In this document: one piece after another, positions 18,433 to 28,466 of the stretch
Numbering within the stretch: position 1 is the first letter of the stretch
How the letters are laid out: every line of letters starts with the position of its first letter
Assembly: GCA_905182015.1 (NCBI GenBank)
Contig: CAJIZT010000001.1
Location: 32,928 to 96,927 of the forward strand
Direction of reading: 5' to 3'
Source of the DNA: an alpha proteobacterium MED-G09
GTDB lineage: Bacteria > Pseudomonadota > Alphaproteobacteria > MED-G09
DNA length: 64,000 nt
Notes under the pieces: model-generated
Told to the model about the DNA's origin: nothing
Seen by the model: only the letters and a program-made list of their open reading frames with translations
Databases searched by the model: none
Position numbers and translations under genes: made by a program

Positions 18433-19828
18433 AATTTTGTGGAAAGGTGATGAAGTTGTAACTGCAATTAATGGATCTGGACCATCAAATTGGACGGCAT
18501 CTGGAGTATCGATCGATACAAGAAGTTTAAAAAAAAGTGATATATTTTTTGCGTTATCTGGGCCTAATTACGATGGTCATCAGTTTATCTCTTCAGCGAT
18601 AAAAAAAGGAGCTTCCGCAGTGGTATCAAATGCTCCATCAATAGAATTTAATGATAAAATAATTATTGTTAACGATGTTTTAAGTGCTTTAATTGCCTTA
18701 GGAAGAGCTTCAAGGGAGAGAAATAAAGGAAAAATTATTGCTATAACTGGAAGCTCAGGAAAAACAACGGTTAAAGAAATGCTCGCTTTGTCACTTAGAA
18801 AATTTGGCAAGCTGCATTATTCCGAAGCATCTTATAATAATAAAATTGGCGTTTCATTATCTTTGGCCCGAATGCCGAGTGACTCAGACTTTTCTATTTA
18901 TGAGCTTGGAATGAATCATCCAGGCGAAATTTCCTTTTTGAGTAAGTTGGTTAAGCCTAATATTGCATTAATTAATAATGTTGGTAATGCTCATATAGGA
19001 TTTTTTGATTCTAAAAAGGGAATTGAAAATGCTAAACTTGAAATAATAGACGGCGTAACTATAAATGGAAAAATTTTATTTCATGATCAATTGTCAATAA
19101 GCGAATCAATTAAAAAAACTTTAAAACAGAAAAATATAGAAATATTTTACTTCGGCGATAAAAGGGATTCTAATTTTTCTTTAAAAAAATATCAATATTT
19201 TCTTAATTTATCATTGGTTGATGTATTAATTAAATCATTAAAAATATCTTTTAATTTAAATATACCAGGTAAGCATATGGCAATGAATTCTTTAGCTGTA
19301 ATCGGTATCTGTAATGAATTAAACGTTGATCTAAAAATCATCATAAAAGAGTTATTAAAATTCGAGCCTATAAAAGGTCGCGGGAATATTAGCAATTATT
19401 GCGTGATGGGTAAGGGGATTAAGGTTATTGATGAAAGTTATAATGCTAACCCAGAATCCATTATGGCCTCAATAAATCTTTTGTCCGAGATTAATTTTTT
19501 GGAATTCAAAAATAAAATTATAATATTAGGAGATATGTTTGAGTTGGGAAAATTATCAAAATTCTTTCACAGCGAGATGGCATCAGTTATCAATAAGTCT
19601 AATATTAATTCAGTTTTTTGTGCTGGTAGTGAGATGCTTAATCTTTGGAATAGCCTTTCTATTGATAAAAAGGGTTACTATTCAAGTAACCCAAGGGATA
19701 TAATTAAGCCTTTGATAAAAAAAATTAAAAAAAATGATATAATACTGATTAAAGGGTCATATAAAAGCGGAATAAAAATAGTTCTCAATTCTCTAAATGA
19801 AGAAAATTTAAAAAGGAAAATTATATAA
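18425..19828 (+). CDS. murF: UDP-MurNAc-tripeptide:D-Ala-D-Ala ligase
   Basis: Adds D-alanyl-D-alanine to complete the UDP-MurNAc pentapeptide. The 467-residue Mur ligase has an N-terminal domain (GVSIDTRSLKKSDIFFAL), the ATP loop ITGSSGKTTVKEML near 116, the YNNKIGVSLSLARM segment near 140, and the C-terminal VIDESYNANPESIMASI typical of MurF. It starts inside murE and its stop overlaps the mraY start (TAATG). Confidence 0.95.
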   Translation: MGKILWKGDEVVTAINGSGPSNWTASGVSIDTRSLKKSDIFFALSGPNYDGHQFISSAIKKGASAVVSNAPSIEFNDKIIIVNDVLSALIALGRASRERNKGKIIAITGSSGKTTVKEMLALSLRKFGKLHYSEASYNNKIGVSLSLARMPSDSDFSIYELGMNHPGEISFLSKLVKPNIALINNVGNAHIGFFDSKKGIENAKLEIIDGVTINGKILFHDQLSISESIKKTLKQKNIEIFYFGDKRDSNFSLKKYQYFLNLSLVDVLIKSLKISFNLNIPGKHMAMNSLAVIGICNELNVDLKIIIKELLKFEPIKGRGNISNYCVMGKGIKVIDESYNANPESIMASINLLSEINFLEFKNKIIILGDMFELGKLSKFFHSEMASVINKSNINSVFCAGSEMLNLWNSLSIDKKGYYSSNPRDIIKPLIKKIKKNDIILIKGSYKSGIKIVLNSLNEENLKRKII

Positions 19829-20916
19829 TGGTTTTATATTTTTTAAATAATTTTTTTTCAGATATTCCTGGATTAGCAATATTCAATTACCTAACCGTTA
19901 GGTCGGTATGTGCTATTTTAACTTCGCTATCGATTTGTCTTATTGTGGGGCCAAGATTCATAAAGTTTATGGAGAATAAACAAAAAAAAGGACAACCAAT
20001 AAGAATTGACGGACCTCCGTCACATCTATTAAGTAAAAAAGGTACACCAACTATGGGAGGAATTTTAATACTCCTCTCTTTGATCGTAAGTACACTAATT
20101 TGGTCAGACCTAGAAAATAATTTTATTTGGATTGTGCTGTATTCAACTTTGAGTTTTGGAATTCTTGGTTTTATTGATGATATGAAGAAGATTCTAAATT
20201 CTTCATCTGATGGAGTGTTGTGGAAAATTAAATTAATTTTCCAAATTTTAATTTCCCTGTCTGTAATATATTTAATTATTAATAGTGTTCCTGAATTTAT
20301 AAATTATTCTATTTCTCTTCCTTTTTTAAAATCTCCATGGGCGGTTTATAATTGGGTTTTTGTATTATTTTCTCTTTGTGTTCTAGTTGGAACCTCTAAC
20401 GCCGTGAACCTTACTGACGGTCTTGATGGGCTTGCTATTATTCCAGTTATGATAACTGCATCATCTATGGGATTGATAGCGTATTTAGCAGGTAATTATA
20501 TTTTTTCACATTATCTTTATATTCAATTTATTCCTGGTGCTGGAGAACTAACTGTCATATGCGCAGCCCTTTTTGGATCTGGGTTAGGATTTTTATGGTT
20601 TAATGCTCCTCCGGCTATGATCTTTATGGGGGATACTGGCTCACTGTCTCTTGGCGCATTATTAGCTTCTGTGGCTATTTCAGTTAAACATGAAATCGTT
20701 CTTTTTATTATTGGCGGTATTTTTGTTTTAGAGGCGGCTTCTGTGATTATTCAGGTCTCGTCATATAAACTAACAGGAAGAAGAGTTTTTATGATGGCTC
20801 CATTACACCATCATTATGAACAAAAGGGGTGGTCTGAAGCAACAGTAGTAATAAGGTTTTGGATTGTTTCCTTAATATTAGCAATCATAGGACTGGCTAC
20901 CCTTAAGGTGAGGTGA
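19828..20916 (+). CDS. mraY: Phospho-MurNAc-pentapeptide translocase MraY
   Basis: Integral membrane enzyme that transfers phospho-MurNAc-pentapeptide to undecaprenyl phosphate, making lipid I. The 362-residue sequence has about ten transmembrane helices and the conserved cytoplasmic loops: KKGTPTMGGILIL near 68, FIDDMKKI near 115, NLTDGLDGLAI near 193, FMGDTGSLSLGALL near 266 and the histidine loop MAPLHHHYEQKGWSE near 326. One-base overlap with murF, one-base gap to murD. Confidence 0.97.
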   Translation: MVLYFLNNFFSDIPGLAIFNYLTVRSVCAILTSLSICLIVGPRFIKFMENKQKKGQPIRIDGPPSHLLSKKGTPTMGGILILLSLIVSTLIWSDLENNFIWIVLYSTLSFGILGFIDDMKKILNSSSDGVLWKIKLIFQILISLSVIYLIINSVPEFINYSISLPFLKSPWAVYNWVFVLFSLCVLVGTSNAVNLTDGLDGLAIIPVMITASSMGLIAYLAGNYIFSHYLYIQFIPGAGELTVICAALFGSGLGFLWFNAPPAMIFMGDTGSLSLGALLASVAISVKHEIVLFIIGGIFVLEAASVIIQVSSYKLTGRRVFMMAPLHHHYEQKGWSEATVVIRFWIVSLILAIIGLATLKVR

Positions 20917-20917
20917 A

Positions 20918-22201
20918 ATGATTAATTTAAAAAAATTTAATTCAAAAAAAGTTGGTATTTATGGTCTTGGGCTAACTGGGAAATCCATTAATAAAGCATT
21001 GGATTCTAGTGGAGCTGAAATTTATCTATGGGATGATAGTGCTAATCTAAGAAGCCAGTATTCAAGGAGCCATCAGGTAGTAATGGATCCAATAAAATGG
21101 CCATGGGATAAACTGGATTATTTTTTTCCTTCCCCTGGTCTAAATTTAAATAATAATAAAAAAACAAAAAATTTTAATTGTAAAAAAACTAAGTTGATGA
21201 GTGATATTTCTTTATTTGAAGAGGGTAGGGGTATAATTTTTCCTTCTGGGAAGATGATTGCCGTAACTGGAACAAATGGTAAATCTTCTACTGTAACGTT
21301 ACTATATGAGATCTTAAAAAATGAAGGATTTGATGTGAGGTTGGCTGGTAACATCGGAATACCAATCCTTAGCCTGAAGCCGGGTACAGAAAAGACTATA
21401 TACATTATAGAGGTTTCATCTTTTCAGCTTGAATTAACAAAAAATATTAAACCTGAGATAGCAATCTTATTAAATATATCTGAAGATCATTTAGATAAGC
21501 ACATTACTATTGAGGAGTATAGAAATATTAAGAGTCAGATATTTTGTAACCAAGATTCTAATGACTACTCTATAATATGCAATACTGATAAACATACTGA
21601 GACTGTTTCTAAAAATAAGTTTCTATCAAAAAAAATAGTTCTCAAGGAATCCAGTAACTTTCTTGATGAAAGGTATTACTCAAAAAACCTAAATGCAATA
21701 TGGGAAACTTTAAAAATTCTTAATATATCAAATAGCTCTATCTTAAATGGGTTTAATAATTTTAAAGGATTAAAGCACAGAATGGAGTTAATTTATGATA
21801 CTGGAAAGATAAGGTTTATTAATGACTCAAAGGCAACTAATCCTTCGGCAACAAATATGGCCTTTGATCTAAATAAAAATATTTTTTGGATTGGAGGGGG
21901 GGATGATAAAGGTAATGATTTATCAAAAATTAATTTAGATTCCGATAACCTTAAGCGAGTTTTTTTAATAGGGTCTGCCGCAGTGAAATTACTTTCATTA
22001 ACACCTGAAGTTAAGAAACCATTAATTTTTAAAAGCTTAACTTTAGCCCTAGAGGCAGCATATAAAGCTGCAAAAAAGGCTGGGGGTGGGAGCATTGTCC
22101 TTTCCCCTGGCTGTAGCTCTCATGATCAATTTGATGGTTATGAGGAAAGGGGGGATATATTTTCAAAAACTGCCCTATCGTTAATTGAGATGAAAAATTA
22201 A
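20918..22201 (+). CDS. murD: UDP-N-acetylmuramoylalanine:D-glutamate ligase
   Basis: Adds D-glutamate to UDP-MurNAc-L-alanine. A 427-residue Mur ligase with a Rossmann-like N terminus (KVGIYGLGLTGKSINKAL), the P-loop VTGTNGKSSTVTLLYE near 116, NISEDHLDKH near 185, FINDSKATNPSA near 301 and LSPGCSSHDQFDGYEERGD near the C terminus, the last being a clear MurD signature. The next gene, ftsW, begins on the base after its stop. Confidence 0.96.
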   Translation: MINLKKFNSKKVGIYGLGLTGKSINKALDSSGAEIYLWDDSANLRSQYSRSHQVVMDPIKWPWDKLDYFFPSPGLNLNNNKKTKNFNCKKTKLMSDISLFEEGRGIIFPSGKMIAVTGTNGKSSTVTLLYEILKNEGFDVRLAGNIGIPILSLKPGTEKTIYIIEVSSFQLELTKNIKPEIAILLNISEDHLDKHITIEEYRNIKSQIFCNQDSNDYSIICNTDKHTETVSKNKFLSKKIVLKESSNFLDERYYSKNLNAIWETLKILNISNSSILNGFNNFKGLKHRMELIYDTGKIRFINDSKATNPSATNMAFDLNKNIFWIGGGDDKGNDLSKINLDSDNLKRVFLIGSAAVKLLSLTPEVKKPLIFKSLTLALEAAYKAAKKAGGGSIVLSPGCSSHDQFDGYEERGDIFSKTALSLIEMKN

Positions 22202-23377
22202 ATGCTAAGAATTTCTAGAAATAATATGGGGCCAGTTGGCTTGTGGTGGTACACTGTTGATAGATGGATGCTCTTCGGATTAATTATTCTTGGCTGTATT
22301 GGTTTATTCTTTTCTCTAGCAGTGAGTCCTGCTGAAGCTATAAGCATAAAGGCCGATACATATTTTTTTCTCACAAGGCATCTTATTTATTGCTGTGTGT
22401 CTTTGTTTTTTTTGATTTTCATTTCTATTTTATCTCCACATATCACAAGAAAATTATCATTGTTAATTTTTTTTATGAGTTTAATTGGAGTCTTTTTAAC
22501 GTTAATTATAGGGATTAGTAGCGGAGGTGCATCTCGGTGGTTACCCTTTTTTGGTTTCACCATTCAGCCTTCCGAATTTTTAAAGCCATCTTTAATTGTT
22601 GTCATTGCTTGGTTTTTGGCTAGATCTCAAATCGAAAATAATAAGTGGATACAGCTTATTCCACTCTTTCTAATATCATTAACCGTTATTCTTTTATTGC
22701 AGCAGCCGGACATAGGTCAAATAGTTCTTATAGTCCTAACGGTTATGGGACTCATGTTTTTTAATGGTCTTCCTTGGAAAATTGTCATTGGTTTGGTTTC
22801 CTCAGTTATCTTAGGATTTATTTTTCTATATTTTAACTTTTCACATGTATCTTTACGAGTTGATAATTGGCTAAACGTATGGTTTAAAACGGAATCATTG
22901 GACACTAGACCAACTCAAATATCGTCTGCAATAGATGCATTTGAAAATGGCGGACTTTTTGGCCAAGGTATTGGAGAGGGTTGGATGAAGTATAACTTAC
23001 CTGATGCGTATACAGATTTTATTTTTGCTGCTGTCGCAGAGGAGGGTGGCTTATTTATTATTTTATTAATTATTTTTGTTTATGGATTTTTAATAATGAG
23101 AGGGTTTTCAAAGATCCTAGGGATTAGAAATTATTTTAATCAACTCGCTGCTTCAGGATTACTATTAATTTTTGGACTTCAAACATTATTTCATATGGCT
23201 GTTAATCTAAGCTTAGTTCCCGCCAAAGGCATGACACTTCCCTTCATCTCTTATGGAGGATCTTCAATAATGGCATTAGGGATATGTATGGGAATGTTTT
23301 TATCTTTGACCAAAAAAAATAATCCTAGGGCTGAGCAAGAAAAAACAGAATACAATTATTCGGGGATACAATTTTAA
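22202..23377 (+). CDS. ftsW: Septal peptidoglycan glycosyltransferase FtsW
   Basis: SEDS-family polytopic membrane protein (391 residues, about ten helices) that polymerises lipid II at the septum with FtsI. Diagnostic segments are GGASRWLPFFGFTIQPSEFLKPSLIV near 106, TRPTQISSAIDAFENGGLFGQGIGEG near 237 and the family signature LPFISYGGSSIMALGICMGM near 342. It starts one base after murD, without a separate SD of note, so translation is probably coupled. Confidence 0.96.
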   Translation: MLRISRNNMGPVGLWWYTVDRWMLFGLIILGCIGLFFSLAVSPAEAISIKADTYFFLTRHLIYCCVSLFFLIFISILSPHITRKLSLLIFFMSLIGVFLTLIIGISSGGASRWLPFFGFTIQPSEFLKPSLIVVIAWFLARSQIENNKWIQLIPLFLISLTVILLLQQPDIGQIVLIVLTVMGLMFFNGLPWKIVIGLVSSVILGFIFLYFNFSHVSLRVDNWLNVWFKTESLDTRPTQISSAIDAFENGGLFGQGIGEGWMKYNLPDAYTDFIFAAVAEEGGLFIILLIIFVYGFLIMRGFSKILGIRNYFNQLAASGLLLIFGLQTLFHMAVNLSLVPAKGMTLPFISYGGSSIMALGICMGMFLSLTKKNNPRAEQEKTEYNYSGIQF

Positions 23378-23380
23378 CTA

Positions 23381-24478
23381 ATGAATGGTGTAAATAAAAA
23401 TATATTATTAGCAGCTGGTGGAACTGGGGGACATCTTCATGGGGCGCAAAGTGTTGCACTAGAGCTCGATTCTCAGGGCTGTAATGTTTATCTTCTAACC
23501 GACAGGAGGGTTGAAAGCTTAATAAAGGGCTTCAAGCTAGATAATATTAAAGAGGTTTCATCTGCCTCCTTCACCAATGAGAGAATATATAAGTGGCCAT
23601 TAGTATTCGCTAGATTACTGTTTGGTTTTGTATCTTCATTGATATGGATAAAAAAATTCAAACCAAAATTAGTTATTGGGTTTGGAGGTTATCCTACTGT
23701 ACCAGTTATCCTTGCTGCAAAAGTATTCGGGTTAAAGATTATTATTCATGAACAGAATATGATTCTTGGTAGGGCCAATAAGCTTTTAGCTAATTTAGCA
23801 GACATTATAACCTTGGGTTTTATTGATGCATCTGGGGTTTCAGACAAACATAGAGATAAAACTTCTTTTTCTGGTAACCCAATTCGACATGAGTTGATTA
23901 ACACAATAAATCCCTACAAAGTTTTTAGCGGAAGCGGTAAGTTTAGGTTAATTATTTTTGGAGGTAGTCAAGGTGCTTCTTTTTTTTCAAAAACCATTCC
24001 CGCCAGCTTAAAAATGTTATCAAGCAAGAAGAGATTATCGTTAGAAGTTTTTCATCAAGTAAGGCCTGAGGAGGTTCAGAATATTAAGAATTTTTATAAT
24101 TCAAATAAAATTATTGCTGAGGTTTCTTGTTTTTTTGATAATTTACCAGCATTATTAAATTCATCTCATTTGATAATTTCTAGATCTGGCGCCTCTACAG
24201 TAAGTGAGATTGCTGCAATTGGCAGACCGGCTATATTTATTCCCCTCCCTCACTCGATAGATAATGATCAAAAATTAAATGCTTCTTTGTTAGAAAAATC
24301 CGGACAAGCGATTGTTCAAAAAGAGAAAGAGGCTAATTCTGATTGGTTCTATAAGACAATAGATAAATTAATAGATTCTCCAGATACTTTGATAAAAATG
24401 AATAAAAAGACAAATGTTAATAAGCATAAAAACGGAGCTGCCAATATTGGAAAAATAGTTAGAGGGTTTTTAAATTAA
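23381..24478 (+). CDS. murG: UDP-GlcNAc:lipid I GlcNAc transferase MurG
   Basis: A GT28 glycosyltransferase that makes lipid II on the inner face of the membrane. The 365-residue protein has the two Rossmann domains of the family: G-loop 1 (LAAGGTGGHLHGAQ near residue 10), VIGFGGYPTVP near 99, IIHEQNMILGRANKLLA near 122, IIFGGSQGASFFSKTIP near 192 and SRSGASTVSEIAAIGRPAIFIPLPHSIDNDQKLNA near 265. In G-loop 1 the usual GGHxFPA is GGHLHGA here, an uncommon change next to a conserved motif. Three bases separate it from ftsW. Confidence 0.95.
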   Translation: MNGVNKNILLAAGGTGGHLHGAQSVALELDSQGCNVYLLTDRRVESLIKGFKLDNIKEVSSASFTNERIYKWPLVFARLLFGFVSSLIWIKKFKPKLVIGFGGYPTVPVILAAKVFGLKIIIHEQNMILGRANKLLANLADIITLGFIDASGVSDKHRDKTSFSGNPIRHELINTINPYKVFSGSGKFRLIIFGGSQGASFFSKTIPASLKMLSSKKRLSLEVFHQVRPEEVQNIKNFYNSNKIIAEVSCFFDNLPALLNSSHLIISRSGASTVSEIAAIGRPAIFIPLPHSIDNDQKLNASLLEKSGQAIVQKEKEANSDWFYKTIDKLIDSPDTLIKMNKKTNVNKHKNGAANIGKIVRGFLN

Positions 24479-24493
24479 AATGAAGGTATTATC

Positions 24494-25876
24494 TTGAAAA
24501 ATATTCACTTAGTGGGAATTGGCGGAATTGGTATGAGTGGAATAGCTGAGATTATGAATAATCTCGGATACAGCATAACTGGCTCTGACCAAGAGGATAA
24601 TTCTAATGTAAGACGGCTAAAAGCTAACGGAATAAAGATTTTTCTTGGACATAACCCTGATAATATTTCTGGCGCATCCTTGGTTGTTTATTCTTCAGCA
24701 ATACCAAACGATAACTGCGAGTTAATAGGTGCTCGAGAGCTTAATGTTCCTATTATAGGGCGCTCCGATATGTTGAGAGAGCTCATGAGAATGAAACAAA
24801 CTATTACAGTTTCGGGTAGTCATGGGAAGACTACAACAGTGTCAATTATCGCTGAAATTTTAGATCAAGCCAGCTTCGATCCAACTGTGATTAACGGAGG
24901 AATTATTAATTCTTATGGGTCAAATACGAAACTAGGGTCTGGTGATTTAATGCTTGTTGAAACAGATGAATCTGACGGAAGTTTTTCTTTTCTACCTTCT
25001 TTTTCTGGGGTTATAACATCCATCGATAATGAGCATGTAGATTATTATGGAAGCTATAGTAAATTACTAGATTCGTTTCGCGCCTATTGTAATAATATTT
25101 CACCTTTCGGTTTTCTCGCTGTTTCGGAAAAAGATAAACATATTAAAGATCTTATTAAAAATATTCATTCTTTGAATATTTTTAAATATGGCTTTAGTGA
25201 TGACTGCGATGTACGTGGTGAAATTATTCGTAAGGACAGAAATGGGACTTTCTTTAATATTGTTATAAAAGAAAAAAAAGAACAAGAAATTCATATCAAA
25301 AATATATACTTTCCAATGTTAGGAGAGCACAATATTGAAAACGCACTTGCTGCTGTAACTGTTGCTTATAATTTTAAGATTAATGATAAGGTAATAAAAA
25401 AAGCATTGGAGTCTTTTAGTGGTGTAGGTCGAAGACTTAGTAAAATATACGAATATAATGATATTTTTTTTTATGATGACTATGCCCATCACCCTACTGA
25501 AATTCAAGAAACAATAAGGGCTCTAAAGTCAAATAAAGGCAGGTTGATTTGTGTTCTACAACCACATCGATATTCCAGATTGAGAGATACATACAAGGAT
25601 TATTGCAGTTGCTTTAATGGAGCAGATATAACTATTATTTTACCAATATATGAAGCGGGTGAAGCTATGATTGAAGGTATAAGGGGAGATATTTTAGTAA
25701 ACGATATATTTAAAAATGGTTACTCAGAGGCTATTTATGTAGATAACTTTTCTGAAGTTAAGGAGAGAATTTTGGGGATGCTTAGACCCCATGACACAGT
25801 AGTCTTTATGGGGGCTGGATCGATTTCTTCCTGGTGTAATATTTTTTCTGAAGAAATGAAATTGAAAAATTTATAA
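24494..25876 (+). CDS. murC: UDP-N-acetylmuramate:L-alanine ligase
   Basis: Adds the first stem residue, L-alanine, to UDP-MurNAc. A 460-residue Mur ligase with VGIGGIGMSGIAEIMNNLGY at the N terminus, the P-loop VSGSHGKTTTVSII near 109, TDESDGSF near 157, DDYAHHPTEIQETI near 328 and LQPHRYSRL near 353, all MurC marks. The start is TTG with AAGG seven bases upstream. Its stop overlaps the murB start (TAATG). Confidence 0.96.
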   Translation: MKNIHLVGIGGIGMSGIAEIMNNLGYSITGSDQEDNSNVRRLKANGIKIFLGHNPDNISGASLVVYSSAIPNDNCELIGARELNVPIIGRSDMLRELMRMKQTITVSGSHGKTTTVSIIAEILDQASFDPTVINGGIINSYGSNTKLGSGDLMLVETDESDGSFSFLPSFSGVITSIDNEHVDYYGSYSKLLDSFRAYCNNISPFGFLAVSEKDKHIKDLIKNIHSLNIFKYGFSDDCDVRGEIIRKDRNGTFFNIVIKEKKEQEIHIKNIYFPMLGEHNIENALAAVTVAYNFKINDKVIKKALESFSGVGRRLSKIYEYNDIFFYDDYAHHPTEIQETIRALKSNKGRLICVLQPHRYSRLRDTYKDYCSCFNGADITIILPIYEAGEAMIEGIRGDILVNDIFKNGYSEAIYVDNFSEVKERILGMLRPHDTVVFMGAGSISSWCNIFSEEMKLKNL

Positions 25877-26799
25877 TGAATAAAAGTTTCCTAGATATAT
25901 TGGTCTATCCAGAAATTTTTTCTCAATTATCTGGTAAAAGCTTTTGTAATAAATCAGTCGGAAGTCTTTCCTGGCTAAAAGTTGGTGGATCAGCAGAATA
26001 CCTCTACATCCCCTCTAATGAGGAGGACCTTTCGTTGCTACTCGGCTCCCTTCATGATGAAATCAATTTGCATATTTTCGGAAAATTATCGAATACACTT
26101 ATTCGAGATGGTGGTATTTCTGGCTTAACTATCTTAATCCCTTCTTCTTTTTGCGGTATTGAGCTGGTGAGCGATACAAAACTTCAGGTTGGATCAGGCG
26201 TTTCTGATAAAGTTTTGGCAAATAGATGTCTTAGCCTAGGAATAGGAGGAATGGAATTTTTATCTGGAATTCCAGGCAGTATAGGTGGCGGTGTATTTAT
26301 GAATGCCGGCTCTTTTGGTTCGGAATTTAAGGATATTGTTTTAGAGGTAAATTTCATTTCGAAAAGTGGAAAAAAAATTATAAAAAAAAGGGATGAAATA
26401 GATTTTGGATATAGAAAAACCAATCTTTGCGATAATATGATTATAACTTCAGTATTAATGGAGGGGTTTTTGAAAGACTCCTTCGATATAAAAGAAATAA
26501 TGAAAGATATCAATCTTCAGAGAACTTTGTCGCAACCTCAAGGACGACCAACTGGAGGCAGTACCTTTAAAAATACTAAAAACTATAAGGCTTGGGAGCT
26601 AATAAATAAATCTGGAATGTCTAAAGCTTATTGTGGGGAAGCAATTGTCTCCAATGTCCATAGCAATTTTTTAATCAATAAAGGTAAAGCAACCGCAAAA
26701 GACTTTGAGAATCTAGGTAATATGATTATTGAAGAAGTTAAAAATGAATTAGGTATTTTGCTCGAATGGGAAATTCAAATTGTTGGTGATAATGAGTAG
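25876..26799 (+). CDS. murB: UDP-N-acetylenolpyruvoylglucosamine reductase
   Basis: FAD- and NADPH-dependent enzyme that makes UDP-MurNAc. The 307-residue type II MurB has LKVGGSAEYLYIP near 35, GIPGSIGGGVFMNAGSFGSEFKDI near 135, the active-site region RPTGGSTFKN near 226, and SNVHSNFLINKGKATAKDFENL at the C terminus. Presence of murB here between murC and ddl is the alphaproteobacterial arrangement; in E. coli it lies elsewhere. It overlaps murC by one base and ddl by eight. Confidence 0.95.
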   Translation: MNKSFLDILVYPEIFSQLSGKSFCNKSVGSLSWLKVGGSAEYLYIPSNEEDLSLLLGSLHDEINLHIFGKLSNTLIRDGGISGLTILIPSSFCGIELVSDTKLQVGSGVSDKVLANRCLSLGIGGMEFLSGIPGSIGGGVFMNAGSFGSEFKDIVLEVNFISKSGKKIIKKRDEIDFGYRKTNLCDNMIITSVLMEGFLKDSFDIKEIMKDINLQRTLSQPQGRPTGGSTFKNTKNYKAWELINKSGMSKAYCGEAIVSNVHSNFLINKGKATAKDFENLGNMIIEEVKNELGILLEWEIQIVGDNE

Positions 26800-27721
26800 A
26801 TGGGTTCATAATAAGCATATTGCTGTTTTAATGGGAGGTGATTCATCAGAGAGAGACGTAAGCCTCTCTTCTGGAAATAATGTTTTGTATTCGTTAAGTA
26901 ATATGGGGTTTAAGACCACAGCGATAGATTGTATAGAAGATTTTCTTGATGTTTTAATGGAGGTTAACCCTGATATTTGTTTTAATGCATTGCATGGGGG
27001 CGACGGAGAGAATGGCTCTATGCAAAGGCTGCTTGAAAGAGAGGGTATTCATTATACTCATTCAGGAGTTACAGCATCGATGAATGCAATGAATAAGCTT
27101 TTTTCAAAGAATTTATTTTTAGAAAACGATATCAATACCCCTCCATATGAAATAGTTAATGTGGATAAACTAAATATGATTCAGCGCAAAAATCCTTTTG
27201 TTATAAAGCCCATTAACGGTGGTTCAAGTAAAGGTGTTTATGCTATTTTAAATGAATCAGATAAGCTCGGTATTTCAAGCATTCAGAATTTTTGGTGCTA
27301 TGGAGATAAGGTTTTGATTGAAGACTATATAGAAGGAAAAGAGCTTACTTGTGCTGTTTTCAACGGTAATCCTACGGGTGTTATGGAGGTAATAGCTAAA
27401 AATAATTTTTATGATTATGATTCCAAGTACAGTGATGATGGTTCTGAACATATTATTCCTGCTGAAATTCCTTCTGAGATTTATAGTTTAGTTCAGGATA
27501 TTTCCCTTAAAACACATAAAATATTTGGGTGCAGAGGTGTTACTAGATCTGATTTTCGATGGAATAATAAATTAAATTCAAAGGGGTTATTCATTTTAGA
27601 AATAAATACACAGCCCGGTATGACTTCGAAATCTTTAGTTCCTGAATTGGTTAAGAAATTAGGTTTCAGCTTTAACGATCTTGTCTTGTCTCTAGTGGAG
27701 GGTGCATCTTGCAATCGTTAA
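26792..27721 (+). CDS. ddl: D-alanine:D-alanine ligase
   Basis: ATP-grasp enzyme that makes D-Ala-D-Ala for MurF. Motifs include IAVLMGGDSSERDVSLSSG at the N terminus, NALHGGDGENGSMQRLLE near 70, PFVIKPINGGSSKGVY near 135, and the Mg/ATP end FILEINTQPGMTSKSLVPEL near 270. The track begins at TTG 26780, giving MLVIMSRW; I prefer the ATG at 26792 (309 residues), which gives MSRWVHNKHIAVLMGG, though no strong SD decides it. It overlaps both murB and ftsQ. Confidence 0.94.
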   Translation: MSRWVHNKHIAVLMGGDSSERDVSLSSGNNVLYSLSNMGFKTTAIDCIEDFLDVLMEVNPDICFNALHGGDGENGSMQRLLEREGIHYTHSGVTASMNAMNKLFSKNLFLENDINTPPYEIVNVDKLNMIQRKNPFVIKPINGGSSKGVYAILNESDKLGISSIQNFWCYGDKVLIEDYIEGKELTCAVFNGNPTGVMEVIAKNNFYDYDSKYSDDGSEHIIPAEIPSEIYSLVQDISLKTHKIFGCRGVTRSDFRWNNKLNSKGLFILEINTQPGMTSKSLVPELVKKLGFSFNDLVLSLVEGASCNR

Positions 27722-28443
27722 AAATAAAAAAATACCTCATTCTTTCTGGAACGTTAATTATTATTCTATCAATTGTTGGGATACTTTTTTATAAGGAAGG
27801 AGTTCTTAACGATCATATAGTAAAAAAAGTAGAAGAATTCTTTTTAGTTAAAAATATTGAAACGATTGGCAGGAAGAGAGCCTCCAAGCCTAAGTTATTG
27901 TCTATTTTAAAAAATTATCAGAATACCACTCTTTTATCCTTAGACCTAGAAAGCATTCAAATGGAAGTTGAAAAAGTTCCTTGGATTAAGAAGGTTATCA
28001 TTAGGAGAATTCTTCCTAACAAATTAAGCCTAACAATTGAAGAGTTCATTCCAAAAGCAGTTTGGGTGAGAGGTCGGGACCGATTTGTTCTAGATAGAAA
28101 TGGTTATTTAATAGAAAAAATATTTGATCAGGAGTATAAAAATTATTTTACAGTCAAGGGAGTAGAAGCAGATTTAAACCTTATGATGCTAATTGAAAAT
28201 CTTGAAAATTTTCCTGAAATTTATAACCAAATAGATTATGCAAACTTCATAGGAAGAAGGCGCTGGGATTTACATTACAAAACTGGAGTTAAAATTCTCC
28301 TACCGCAGGATAAAGTCAATGATTCACTTTCCATCCTTCAATCTTACATTAAAAATAATAGACTGATTGAGAAAGGTCATAAGAAAATAGACTTAAGGGT
28401 GGATGGAAAAATAACAACAGATAGAGTAATGAAAAATGATTAA
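27709..28443 (+). CDS. ftsQ: Cell division protein FtsQ
   Basis: Bitopic division protein (244 residues) with a short cytoplasmic tail, one transmembrane helix (LILSGTLIIILSIVGILFY, about residues 9-27), a POTRA domain (LVKNIETIGRKRASKPKLLSIL) and a beta domain (VPWIKKVIIRRILPNKLSLTIEE, then FVLDRNGYLI). It links FtsL/FtsB to the septum. The start is TTG inside ddl, 13 bases before the ddl stop, with GGAGGG upstream. A 23-base gap to ftsA follows. Confidence 0.92.
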   Translation: MQSLKIKKYLILSGTLIIILSIVGILFYKEGVLNDHIVKKVEEFFLVKNIETIGRKRASKPKLLSILKNYQNTTLLSLDLESIQMEVEKVPWIKKVIIRRILPNKLSLTIEEFIPKAVWVRGRDRFVLDRNGYLIEKIFDQEYKNYFTVKGVEADLNLMMLIENLENFPEIYNQIDYANFIGRRRWDLHYKTGVKILLPQDKVNDSLSILQSYIKNNRLIEKGHKKIDLRVDGKITTDRVMKND

Positions 28444-28466
28444 CTCTCAATTAGGTTTTCTTATCA

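Noticed and set aside
26184-26513. 109-aa minus-strand ORF inside murB
   Set aside because: Antisense shadow; no recognised domain.
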